Part shown: positions 7,175 to 15,360 of the stretch, piece after piece | How positions within the stretch are numbered: the stretch's first letter is position 1 | Layout of the letters: every line of letters begins with the position of its first letter | Assembly: GCA_958436045.1 (NCBI GenBank) | Contig: CAUBIP010000017.1 | Span: 1-24,343, forward strand | Length of the DNA stretch: 24,343 bases | Direction: 5' to 3' | Origin: an uncultured Oscillospiraceae bacterium | GTDB lineage: Bacteria; Bacillota; Clostridia; Oscillospirales; Oscillospiraceae | The notes under the pieces: model-generated | The model's database searches: none | Seen by the model: the letters and a program-made list of their open reading frames with translations, nothing else | Told to the model about the DNA's origin: nothing | Made by a program: the position numbers and the translations under genes

Positions 7175-9274
7175 ATGAAGTACGGAACCTGGAACACAGC
7201 AACTTACACCGCGCCGCAGGTGGACGCGCTGCAGCAGGCGGGCTACAGCCCGCTGACTGCACGAGTGCTCTGCAGCCGCGGCATCACCTCCCCACAAGAC
7301 GCCGCCCGCTTTCTCACCTGCGACGCCCCCCTCTGCGACCCCTTCCTCCTGCGGGAGATGGACGCCGCAGCCGCCCGCATCCTGCAGGCACTGGAGCAGG
7401 GTGAAAAAATCGCCGTCTACGGCGACTACGACGTCGACGGCATCACCGCCACCTGCCTGCTGACAGACTTTCTGCGCACCTTAGGCGCAGACTGCTGCTA
7501 CTACATCCCCAGCCGCCTGGAGGAGGGCTACGGCCTGAACCGCGATGCCATTGCCCGGCTGCACGCGCAGCATGTGCGGCTCATCGTCACGGTCGACTGT
7601 GGCATCACCGCCGTAGAAGAAGCGGCCCTGTGCCGGGAGCTGGGCATCGACCTGATCATCACTGACCATCACGAGTGCAAGGCAGAGCTGCCGGACGCCT
7701 GCGCCGTTGTCGACCCGCACAGGCCGGACGCGACTTACCCGCACCAGGGCCTGTCCGGCGTCGGCGTCGCCTTTAAGCTGGCCTGCGCCATCTGCGGCGA
7801 GCAGGAGGCAGCCCTGGCCCGCTACTGCGACCTGGTCTGCCTGGGGACGATCGCCGACGTGATGCCCCTGCGGGGCGAGAACCGCCGCTTTGTCCGCGAC
7901 GGGCTCCAAGCGCTGCAAAAGCCCCGGCGTGTCGGCCTGGCGGCCCTCATCCGGGAGTGCGGCCTGGGCAATCAGGAGATCACTGCCACAACCGTGGGCT
8001 ATATTCTTGCGCCGCGGATCAATGCCGCAGGCCGGATGGGCCGAGTCGAGCTAGCGGTCGAGCTGTTTTTGACGGAGCAGCCCGCCCAGGCCGCCCAGCT
8101 GGCGCAAGGATTATGTCAACTTAACAAGCAGCGTCAGACCATCGAGGCCGGGATCTACCGCCAGGCTGTCGCCATGCTGCCCGCGGAAAAGACGCCGCCC
8201 GCCATCGTCCTGGCTGGGGACACCTGGCATCAGGGCGTTGTTGGCATCGTTGCCTCCCGTCTGGCGGAGGAATACAGCTGCCCCACCTTCCTGATTTGCC
8301 TGAACGGGGAACACGGCAAGGCCTCCTCCCGCTCCTACGGCGGCTTCAATCTCTTTGCCAGCCTGCGGGATCTGGCTTACCTGCTGGAAAATTACGGCGG
8401 GCACGAATTAGCCGCCGGTTTCACCATCGCCAGAGGCAAGATCGATACCTTCCGCACCGAGATTTCCCGCCGGGCGCAGGACTTTGCCGAGTCCGGCCAG
8501 GCCCACCGGGCATTGGAGGTCGACTGCACGATTCCGCCGGAGCTTTTGACCCTGCAGAACATCGACGGGCTGCACCAGCTAGAGCCCTGCGGCGCCGGCT
8601 GCCCCCGGCCTGTCTTCTCTCTGGAGCAGGTACTCGTCGAGCAGCTCTCAGAGATCGGCGGCGGTAAGCATCTGCGGCTAAAGCTCCGCTGGGGCCCCCG
8701 GCCGGATCAGACTCTCAGCGCCATCTTTTTCTCGACCAACGCACTACAGGCAGCGATCTTCGCCGGAGATACCGTCGACGTCGCCTTTACCCCACAGATC
8801 AATGAATACCGGGGCGTCCGCTCCGTGCAGCTGAATTTGGTCGATATCCGCCCCTGCCAGGCAGAACGGGAGTCCACCCAGGTCCAGCGGGAGGTTTATC
8901 TGCGGCACCGCAGATGCAAGCCCATCACGGCGGACGAAGCCGAGAGCCTGCTACCGCGCCGCCCGGATTTTACCGCCGTCTGGCGCTATCTCATCTCCCA
9001 CCAGGACAAGGGCCGGGTGCAGGACGATTTTGCGTGCCTGTGCCGCAAGATCCTGCGCCACACCGGCGCCGCCTGCTCCATGAGCCGCATCCGCGTCTGC
9101 CTGGACGTCTTTGACGAAATGGGCCTGATCGACCTGGAGCAGCAGGCCAAATACCTCTCCATCACCATCACGGCCCAGGGGAAAAAGGTCGATCTGGCCA
9201 AAAGCGCCATCATCCGCAGCCTGGAGCGCTGCAAACAGGAGGACACACATGGAAACGTTCCAACAACGGTATGA
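7175..9274 (+). CDS. recJ: Single-stranded-DNA-specific exonuclease RecJ
   Basis: A 699-residue DHH/DHHA1 phosphoesterase that degrades single-stranded DNA 5' to 3' in recombination, base-excision and mismatch repair. The metal-binding motifs are intact: DYDVDG (84-89), the VDCG motif (D141), and DHH at 164-166 (ITDHHE). The DHHA1 motif GGHELAAGF is near residue 408, followed by the OB-fold region (about 460-575). The last 110 residues form an extra C-terminal segment, as in longer Firmicute RecJ proteins. The start is the first ATG after the promoter, with a weak ribosome site (GGATGGGA). The 3' end overlaps rel by 26 nt, so the genes are co-transcribed and probably translationally coupled. 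Confidence 0.95.
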   Translation: MKYGTWNTATYTAPQVDALQQAGYSPLTARVLCSRGITSPQDAARFLTCDAPLCDPFLLREMDAAAARILQALEQGEKIAVYGDYDVDGITATCLLTDFLRTLGADCCYYIPSRLEEGYGLNRDAIARLHAQHVRLIVTVDCGITAVEEAALCRELGIDLIITDHHECKAELPDACAVVDPHRPDATYPHQGLSGVGVAFKLACAICGEQEAALARYCDLVCLGTIADVMPLRGENRRFVRDGLQALQKPRRVGLAALIRECGLGNQEITATTVGYILAPRINAAGRMGRVELAVELFLTEQPAQAAQLAQGLCQLNKQRQTIEAGIYRQAVAMLPAEKTPPAIVLAGDTWHQGVVGIVASRLAEEYSCPTFLICLNGEHGKASSRSYGGFNLFASLRDLAYLLENYGGHELAAGFTIARGKIDTFRTEISRRAQDFAESGQAHRALEVDCTIPPELLTLQNIDGLHQLEPCGAGCPRPVFSLEQVLVEQLSEIGGGKHLRLKLRWGPRPDQTLSAIFFSTNALQAAIFAGDTVDVAFTPQINEYRGVRSVQLNLVDIRPCQAERESTQVQREVYLRHRRCKPITADEAESLLPRRPDFTAVWRYLISHQDKGRVQDDFACLCRKILRHTGAACSMSRIRVCLDVFDEMGLIDLEQQAKYLSITITAQGKKVDLAKSAIIRSLERCKQEDTHGNVPTTV

Positions 9275-11423
9275 CGCCATGGTCCGGGCCATCGCCCGGT
9301 ATACGCCATATGTGAATATGCAGCTCATCAACCAGGCAGTGGATTATGCTGCCAATAAGCACGCCAATCAGGTCCGCAAGGACGGCTCCCCGTATATCAT
9401 CCACCCCTTGGCCGTGGCGGAGATTGTCGCAGAGATTGGACTGGATACAGATTCCCTCGTCGCCGCCCTGCTGCACGACTGCATCGAGGACACCGACTCT
9501 ACCCACGACGATCTCTCCCGCCTCTTTGGTCCGACGGTCGCCGAGCTAGTCGAGGGCGTCACAAAGCTGACCCGGGTCGAGTACAGCACGCTGGAAGAGC
9601 AGCAGATGGAGAATCTGCGCAAAATGTTTCTGGCCATGAGTAAGGACATCCGCGTCATCCTCATCAAGATTGCCGACCGGCTTCATAATACCCGCACGAT
9701 GCAGTACCAGACCCCGGCCAAGCAGATTTCCAAATCCCGGGAGACGATGGATATCTACGCCCCCCTGGCCCACCGGCTGGGCATGCAGAAGATCAAATGG
9801 GAGCTGGAGGACGCCAGCTTAAAATACCTGGACCCGGAGGGCTACGCCAGCCTGACGGAGCATTTAAATGCCCGCAAAGCCGAGTCCGACCGCTTTATGA
9901 AGGCCATCCAGACCCAGATCACCGCCCGACTGAGCCAAGTCGGCATCCAGGGCAGCATTTACGGGCGCATCAAGCATATCTATTCCATCTACCGCAAAAT
10001 GAAAGCCCAGAACAAAACCATCGACGAGCTTTATGACCTCTACGCCTTCCGGGTCATTGTCGATTCCATCCCCGATTGCTACAACGTCCTGGGGCATATC
10101 CACGACCTGTTCAACCCCGTCCCCGGGCGGTTCAAGGATTATATCTCCACGCCGAAGCCCAATATGTATCAGTCGCTGCACACGACGGTCATCGGCACCC
10201 AGGGTATCCCCTTCGAGGTGCAGATCCGCACGTGGGACATGCACCAGACGGCAGAGTACGGTGTCGCCGCCCACTGGAAATACAAGCAGGGCGTCTCCGG
10301 CAACGAGGAAAAGGAATTTGAATGGATCCGCCGTCTGCTGGAAAACCAGCAGGAAGCCGACGCTGAGGATTATATCCACTCCCTCAAGGTCGATATGTTC
10401 GACGACGAGGTCTTCGTCTTCACCCCCAAGGGCAAGGTCATCTCCCTGCCCGCCGGGTCGACTCCCATCGACTTTGCCTATGCCATCCACTCCGCCGTAG
10501 GCAACTCCATGGTCGGGGCCAAGGTCAATAACCGCATCGCAGGCTATGACCTGCCGCTGAAAAACGGCGATATCGTTGAGGTTCTGACCTCAAAGACCGC
10601 CAAGGGCCCCAGCCGCGACTGGCTGCAGATCTGCAAGAGCAACCAGGCCCGCAGCAAGATCAAGCAGTGGTTTAAAAAAGAACGCCGGGAGGACAATATT
10701 CTCCACGGCCGCGCCAGCTTCGAGGGCGAGCTGCGCCGGATGAACCTGCAGCCGTCGATCCTGCAGAATCCAGATATCCTGCGGGCCGTTTTGAAAAAAA
10801 ACAGCTTCGACTGTCTGGACGATATGTACGCTGCCATCGGCTATGGCGGTCTGACCGCCGTTAAGGCGGCAAACCGTGTGCGGGACGACCTGCAGCACGC
10901 CACCCGGGCTGCCCGGGAGCAGGCCGCACTGGAATCCCGCCAGACGGACGGCAAGCCGTCCCACCGCAACACCAGCGGCGTCGTCGTGGAGGGCATCGAC
11001 TCTTGTATGCTGAAATTCTCCCGCTGCTGTACCCCAGTTCCCGGCGATGAGATCATCGGCTTTGTCACAAAGGGCTACGGTGTCTCCATCCACCGGAAGG
11101 ACTGTCCCAATGCCCAGGGCTCTTTGGACCCGGCCCAGCAGGGCCGCTGGGTCAAGGTCTCCTGGGCCAATGATGAAAACGAAAGCTTCTATACCACGCT
11201 GGAAATCGAATCAACCGACCGCGACGGTTTGTGGCTGGATGTTACGACTGTTATGACCCAGGCACGGGTAAAAATCTCCGAGCTCTCCGGCAAGGACCTG
11301 CCTGGGAACCGTGCCATCACAACCCTGACCATTGAGGTCCAGAATGTGGAAGAATTAAACCGCGTCCGCACCAAGCTGCGGAGCCTGCCCGGCGTGATGA
11401 ACATCCGCCGCGGTCAGCCGTAA
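9249..11423 (+). CDS. relA: Bifunctional (p)ppGpp synthetase/hydrolase Rel
   Basis: A 724-residue long RelA/SpoT homologue that makes and degrades the alarmone (p)ppGpp. The N-terminal HD hydrolase appears active: H52 (IIHP), H76-D77 (LLHDCIED), and D143 with N147 in ADRLHNTRT. The synthetase has YGRIKHIYSIYRKM, the RXKD motif R294-F-K-D297 typical of bifunctional enzymes, and YQSLHTTV with EVQIRT. TGS (about 390-450), zinc-finger/helical (CMLKFSRCCTPVPGD) and C-terminal ACT domains follow, giving the ribosome-sensing half. AGGAGG lies 8 nt upstream of the ATG, inside the end of recJ. dtd follows 19 nt later. Full family length, no anomalies. Confidence 0.97.
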   Translation: METFQQRYDAMVRAIARYTPYVNMQLINQAVDYAANKHANQVRKDGSPYIIHPLAVAEIVAEIGLDTDSLVAALLHDCIEDTDSTHDDLSRLFGPTVAELVEGVTKLTRVEYSTLEEQQMENLRKMFLAMSKDIRVILIKIADRLHNTRTMQYQTPAKQISKSRETMDIYAPLAHRLGMQKIKWELEDASLKYLDPEGYASLTEHLNARKAESDRFMKAIQTQITARLSQVGIQGSIYGRIKHIYSIYRKMKAQNKTIDELYDLYAFRVIVDSIPDCYNVLGHIHDLFNPVPGRFKDYISTPKPNMYQSLHTTVIGTQGIPFEVQIRTWDMHQTAEYGVAAHWKYKQGVSGNEEKEFEWIRRLLENQQEADAEDYIHSLKVDMFDDEVFVFTPKGKVISLPAGSTPIDFAYAIHSAVGNSMVGAKVNNRIAGYDLPLKNGDIVEVLTSKTAKGPSRDWLQICKSNQARSKIKQWFKKERREDNILHGRASFEGELRRMNLQPSILQNPDILRAVLKKNSFDCLDDMYAAIGYGGLTAVKAANRVRDDLQHATRAAREQAALESRQTDGKPSHRNTSGVVVEGIDSCMLKFSRCCTPVPGDEIIGFVTKGYGVSIHRKDCPNAQGSLDPAQQGRWVKVSWANDENESFYTTLEIESTDRDGLWLDVTTVMTQARVKISELSGKDLPGNRAITTLTIEVQNVEELNRVRTKLRSLPGVMNIRRGQP

Positions 11424-11442
11424 GAACAGGAGGGTACCCCGT

Positions 11443-11892
11443 ATGCGAGCAGTTGTCACAAGAGTCACTGAGGCCAGCGTCAAAATTAACGAAGCCATCT
11501 GCGGCAGCATCGGGCAGGGCCTTTTGATCCTGCTGGGCGTTGGCCCTGAGGATACACCCGCCCACTGCCAAAAGCTAGCGGATAAGATTCTCGGCCTGCG
11601 CATCTTTGAAGATGACGATGGCAAAATGAACCGGAGCCTTGCCGATGTCGGCGGCCAGGTCCTGGTCGTCAGCCAATTTACCCTCTACGGCAACTGCCGC
11701 AAGGGCCGCCGCCCCAGCTTTGTCGGCGCAGCCGGGCCTGATTTGGGAGCGCAAATGTATGAGCTGTTCCTGCGCACCTGCGCAGAGCTCGGTTTTCCGC
11801 CGCAGCACGGACAGTTTGGCGCGGATATGTCCGTCGCCTCCATCAATGACGGGCCAGTCACGCTCATTCTCGACACGGCGGAACTGATGTAA
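11443..11892 (+). CDS. dtd: D-aminoacyl-tRNA deacylase
   Basis: A 149-residue enzyme that hydrolyses D-amino acids (and glycine mischarged on tRNA-Ala) from tRNA, a cytosolic translation proofreading step. The two hallmark motifs are present: SQFTLYG (77-83), followed by CRKGRRPSF, and the Gly-cisPro motif in NDGPVT (135-140). Normal length for the family. AGGAGG precedes the ATG, and the gap to rel is 19 nt. The rel-dtd pairing is conserved in Firmicutes. The MBL-fold hydrolase gene follows after 23 nt. Confidence 0.96.
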   Translation: MRAVVTRVTEASVKINEAICGSIGQGLLILLGVGPEDTPAHCQKLADKILGLRIFEDDDGKMNRSLADVGGQVLVVSQFTLYGNCRKGRRPSFVGAAGPDLGAQMYELFLRTCAELGFPPQHGQFGADMSVASINDGPVTLILDTAELM

Positions 11893-11915
11893 GCGATTTG
11901 CAGGGGGAAAACGAT

Positions 11916-12518
11916 ATGAAGATCAAACAGCTGACACTTGGCTTATACGCCACCAATTGTTATATCGTCTATGACGAGGCGACGCGCGACAGCGTCGTCA
12001 TAGACCCCGGCTATACGCCGGAGGTCATCTCGCAGGAGCTGGAGCAGCTGCAGCTGCAGCCCCAGGCCATCCTGCTGACCCACGGCCATTTTGACCATGT
12101 CGGCGGCGTCGCGCCGCTGTACGCGGAGCTGGGCTGCAGGGTCTATCTGTGCCAGAAGGACACCCAGCTTCCGCCGTATATCACCGCCGGGCAGCTGTGC
12201 TACACGGATTTTTACGCCGAGGGCGACGATTTGACCTTCGGCGCGCTGCGGTTCCACGTCATCGAGACGCCGGGCCATACCCCGGGCTCCGTTTGCTTGC
12301 TCTGCGAGGATGTCATTTTCTCCGGCGACACGCTCTTTAAAGGTAGTTGCGGTCGAACCGACGGCCCCGGCGGCAGCTGGAAGGACATGTGCCGCTCCCT
12401 GCAGCGCCTTGCGGAGATCCAGCGGGACTACCAAGTCCTGCCCGGCCACGGCGAGGCGACGACGCTCCGCCGGGAGCAGCTCTATAACGCGTTTATGCAG
12501 GAGGCCCGCGGCCAATGA
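11916..12518 (+). CDS. MBL-fold metallohydrolase (glyoxalase II-like)
   Basis: A 200-residue metallo-beta-lactamase-fold hydrolase. The metal motif THGHFDHVGG (55-64, HxHxDH) is complete. Further ligand-type residues occur in ETPGHTPGS, in the SGDTLFKGSCGR motif and in a late LPGHG. This is the compact YcbL/glyoxalase-II-like type often found after dtd or rel in Clostridia; substrates are probably thioesters or remain unknown, so only the general class is safe. The frame is open from a TTG at 11898, but the ATG at 11916 follows a GGGGGA site and starts the typical MKIKQLTLG strand. Its stop overlaps the hemZ start as ATGA. Confidence 0.9.
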   Translation: MKIKQLTLGLYATNCYIVYDEATRDSVVIDPGYTPEVISQELEQLQLQPQAILLTHGHFDHVGGVAPLYAELGCRVYLCQKDTQLPPYITAGQLCYTDFYAEGDDLTFGALRFHVIETPGHTPGSVCLLCEDVIFSGDTLFKGSCGRTDGPGGSWKDMCRSLQRLAEIQRDYQVLPGHGEATTLRREQLYNAFMQEARGQ

Positions 12519-13975
12519 AGCTATATCTGCAGGGCCACAACTGCCGTTACGCCGTGGAGCAGCTGCAGTTGGCCCTCTTCGGCCAGCCGCTGGAGTATGT
12601 CGAAGCGCTCTTCCCGGCGGGGGAGGACGGCGCCGTCTCCGCGCTGCACACCGGCCCCCAATGGCTGACGGCAACATGCACGATCACCCGCGGCGGCAAA
12701 ACAGTCCGCGCCAGCCGCCGCCTGCGCCGGGACCGGCAGACGCCGACGCTCCTGCGGCGCATTTTGCAGCAGAGCTATTATCTGGCCGCCGTCAAGCTGC
12801 TGGACGCGCCCCCGGCCTGGGGTGCGCTCTCCGGTGTCCGGCCCACGAAGCTGACGACGCAGCACATTCTGGCAGGCGGTGACCGCCGCTCTGCCGACCG
12901 GCTGCTGCGCGATACATTTTACGTCAGCCCCGCCCGGCGAGCCCTCTGCCTTGACGCCTCAGCAGCCAGTGTCGAAGCGGCGGGGCTGCTGGAGCCGACG
13001 GATCTTTCTGCCTATATCGGCATCCCATTCTGCCCGTCGCGCTGCATTTATTGCAGCTTCGTCAGCCAATCCGTCGAGCGCTTTTCCCAGCTGCTGGAGC
13101 CATATCTGGACGCGCTGATCCGGGAGATCCAATATACCGGCAAGCTGCTGGCGGATTCTCCCTACCGCATCCGCACCCTCTATATGGGCGGCGGCACACC
13201 GACGACCCTCTCCGCCGCCCAAATGGGCCGCCTGATGGACGCCATCGGCGCCGCCTTTGACGGCAGCCGCCTGCTGGAATACACCGTCGAGGGCGGCCGC
13301 CCGGATACGCTGGACGATGAAAAGCTCCGCCTCATCCACAGCAAGGGCTGCGCCCGGACAAGCATCAACCCCCAGACGATGGACGATACCGTGCTGGCCG
13401 TCATCGGCCGCCGCCATACGGCATCTGACGTCCGCCGGGCCTACCGGCAAGCAGTGGACGCCGGTTTTGCCAGCATCAATATGGATTTCATCGCCGGTCT
13501 GCCCGGGGATACCCCGGCCCGCTTTGCCGCGTCCCTGGAACAGGCGCTGGAGCTGGGGCCCAGTAATATCACCGTCCATACCTTGGCGCTGAAAAAGGGC
13601 GCGGCATTGTTTGAACGCCGCGGCGGTCTGCCATCGGACCGTGACGTCGCCCAAATGCTGGTGGACGCTGCGCAGATGCTCCGCGGCGCCGGGTACAAGC
13701 CGTATTATCTCTACCGGCAGAAATATATGTCCGGCAATTTTGAAAACGTCGGCTGGTGCAGGCATCATGACATTGGCCTGTATAATATTTATATGATGGA
13801 GGAAATGCACACGATCCTCTCTCTGGGTGGCGGCGGGATGAACAAGGTCAACCTGCCCGGCGGTAAGCTGGAGCGGTTTCACAACCCCAAGTACCCCGTC
13901 CAATACATTGAACGGCTGGATGCCGTTCTGGCCCAGAAGGAGGAGATCTTCCGCCTGCTGGCGCAGCAAGCCTGA
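12515..13975 (+). CDS. hemZ: HemZ-type radical-SAM coproporphyrinogen III dehydrogenase
   Basis: A 486-residue HemN/HemZ-family radical-SAM protein. A roughly 160-residue N-terminal domain specific to the HemZ type precedes the SAM domain. The latter begins at YIGIPFCPSRCIYCSF, with C173-x3-C177-x2-C180 as the 4Fe-4S ligands, followed by MGGGTPTTL, TVEGGRPDT, TSINPQTM and a GLPGDT loop. Related enzymes oxidatively decarboxylate coproporphyrinogen III without oxygen. The exact substrate of HemZ proteins in gut Clostridia that lack full haem synthesis is uncertain, so the name reflects family, not proven activity. It overlaps the hydrolase gene by 4 nt and ends 41 nt before the next gene. The length agrees with Bacillus HemZ (about 500). 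Confidence 0.88.
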   Translation: MKLYLQGHNCRYAVEQLQLALFGQPLEYVEALFPAGEDGAVSALHTGPQWLTATCTITRGGKTVRASRRLRRDRQTPTLLRRILQQSYYLAAVKLLDAPPAWGALSGVRPTKLTTQHILAGGDRRSADRLLRDTFYVSPARRALCLDASAASVEAAGLLEPTDLSAYIGIPFCPSRCIYCSFVSQSVERFSQLLEPYLDALIREIQYTGKLLADSPYRIRTLYMGGGTPTTLSAAQMGRLMDAIGAAFDGSRLLEYTVEGGRPDTLDDEKLRLIHSKGCARTSINPQTMDDTVLAVIGRRHTASDVRRAYRQAVDAGFASINMDFIAGLPGDTPARFAASLEQALELGPSNITVHTLALKKGAALFERRGGLPSDRDVAQMLVDAAQMLRGAGYKPYYLYRQKYMSGNFENVGWCRHHDIGLYNIYMMEEMHTILSLGGGGMNKVNLPGGKLERFHNPKYPVQYIERLDAVLAQKEEIFRLLAQQA

Positions 13976-14016
13976 TACGCATTTCTCCGCGCCGCCCCGG
14001 CGGCAGGAAGGAGCCT

Positions 14017-15360
14017 ATGGATCTTCTAATTTCCGGCGCAACGGTCCTGACCATGGATGCGGACCTGCGCGTCCTGCCCGACGCCTTCGTTGGGATCACC
14101 GGTGGCAAGATCAGCTTTCTCGGCAAAGCTGCCCCGGTGGAAAAACCGAAAAAAATCATGGACGCCACTGGCCTGGTGCTGATGCCTGGCCTCATTGACA
14201 CCCATTGCCATCTGACCCACTCCATTCTGCGCAATTACCGCGACGACCTGCCCCCACTGGAGCGGCTGGAGACCCAGCTGCTGCCCAAGCTTGACCGGAT
14301 GGACCGGCGCATCGCCGCAGCGGCGGCAACCCTCTCGATCGCCGAGGCCCTGCGCAGCGGGATCACCTCCCTGAGCGTCCTGGACCGCTTCTGCGGGCCT
14401 ATCGCCCAGGTCGTGGCGGACAGCGGCATCAAATGCAATCTGGCCCCGGCGGCAGAGTGGTACGAGGAAGAATTTGATTTGGACGAAGACCTGCCCGGCC
14501 AGCAGCTGCAGGAGCTGCACCGCCGCTGGGCAGGCTTTGACGGCGGCCGCCTGCAGATCGAGGCGGGCCTTCACAGCGAATACACCAGCGGCTACCAGCT
14601 CTGGGAGGCCCTGGGACGTTATGCCGCCCAGGAAGGGCTCGGCCTGCAGCTGCACCTGGGCCAGACGGCGGCCGAATGCGACCGCTGCCTGGACCGCTAC
14701 GGCATGCCGCCTGCCCAGCTGCTGGACTGCCATGGGCTCTTTGGCAAGCGCGTCCTTGCCGCCGGCGGCGGTGCGCTGATGCCGGAAGACTGGCAGTGCC
14801 TGGCGCGCCACAGTGCAACAATTGTCTATACCCCCGTCGCCGCCCTGCGGCAGGCCCAGCCGCTGCCGGATATCCCGGCGCTGCTGCAAAGCGGCTTAAA
14901 CGTCGCGCTGGGGTCTGACAGCCCGATCTATGGCGGAAAAATCGACCTCTTTGCCCAGATGCGCGCCGCCGCGCTGGCATCCGAGCACGCAGGCCACCCG
15001 CTGCCCCCGGCGGCGCTCCTAACCATGGCCACCGTCTGCGGAGCCCGGGCGCAGGGGCGGGAGGCCAACTGCGGCCAGATCCGCCCCGGCATGGATGCGG
15101 ATCTCATCCTGCTGGACTTCACCGCGCCGCATCTCATCCCCTGCCACGACCTGCTCTCTGCGCTGGTCCACAACGCCGGTGGGCAGGACGTCTGTCTGAC
15201 GATGGTTCGGGGTAAGGTGGTCTACGCCGGTGGCAAATTTCCTACGCTGGATCTGGCCAGCGCCGTGAACGAGCTGACCCAATACGGGATCGAGACGATG
15301 TTTGCGGAACCGGCTCAGCAGCCCGCCACGGCGGACGAACCGAAAGGAGCGGAACAATGA
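14017..15360 (+). CDS. Amidohydrolase-superfamily protein, MTA/SAH deaminase-like, catalytic residues altered
   Basis: A 447-residue protein aligned by eye with 5-methylthioadenosine/S-adenosylhomocysteine deaminases. The metal-site residues are kept: H63-x-H65 in PGLIDTHCH, H213 in LQLHLGQT and D301 in GSDSPIYGG. The catalytic parts differ. The Glu of the family HxxE (HLSET-type) is Q216. The strand that normally reads AAHCVHL reads AAGGGAL (G250-G252, A253), removing the conserved His pair. The HNPxSN substrate loop reads YTPVAAL. So it may bind metal but is unlikely to deaminate in the standard way. It has a strong GGAAGGAG site, and a 4-nt overlap couples it to the flippase gene. The reading frame is long and undamaged, which argues against a decaying pseudogene. 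Confidence 0.82.
   Translation: MDLLISGATVLTMDADLRVLPDAFVGITGGKISFLGKAAPVEKPKKIMDATGLVLMPGLIDTHCHLTHSILRNYRDDLPPLERLETQLLPKLDRMDRRIAAAAATLSIAEALRSGITSLSVLDRFCGPIAQVVADSGIKCNLAPAAEWYEEEFDLDEDLPGQQLQELHRRWAGFDGGRLQIEAGLHSEYTSGYQLWEALGRYAAQEGLGLQLHLGQTAAECDRCLDRYGMPPAQLLDCHGLFGKRVLAAGGGALMPEDWQCLARHSATIVYTPVAALRQAQPLPDIPALLQSGLNVALGSDSPIYGGKIDLFAQMRAAALASEHAGHPLPPAALLTMATVCGARAQGREANCGQIRPGMDADLILLDFTAPHLIPCHDLLSALVHNAGGQDVCLTMVRGKVVYAGGKFPTLDLASAVNELTQYGIETMFAEPAQQPATADEPKGAEQ

Noticed and set aside
12959..13969. 336-codon minus-strand frame opposite hemZ
   Set aside because: No recognisable motifs, GC-driven lack of stops; hemZ is clearly coding.
13991..14004. Hairpin GCCGCC/GGCGGC before the amidohydrolase-like gene as a terminator
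   Set aside because: Only a 6-bp stem with a 2-nt loop and no T-run; it is followed directly by a ribosome site.
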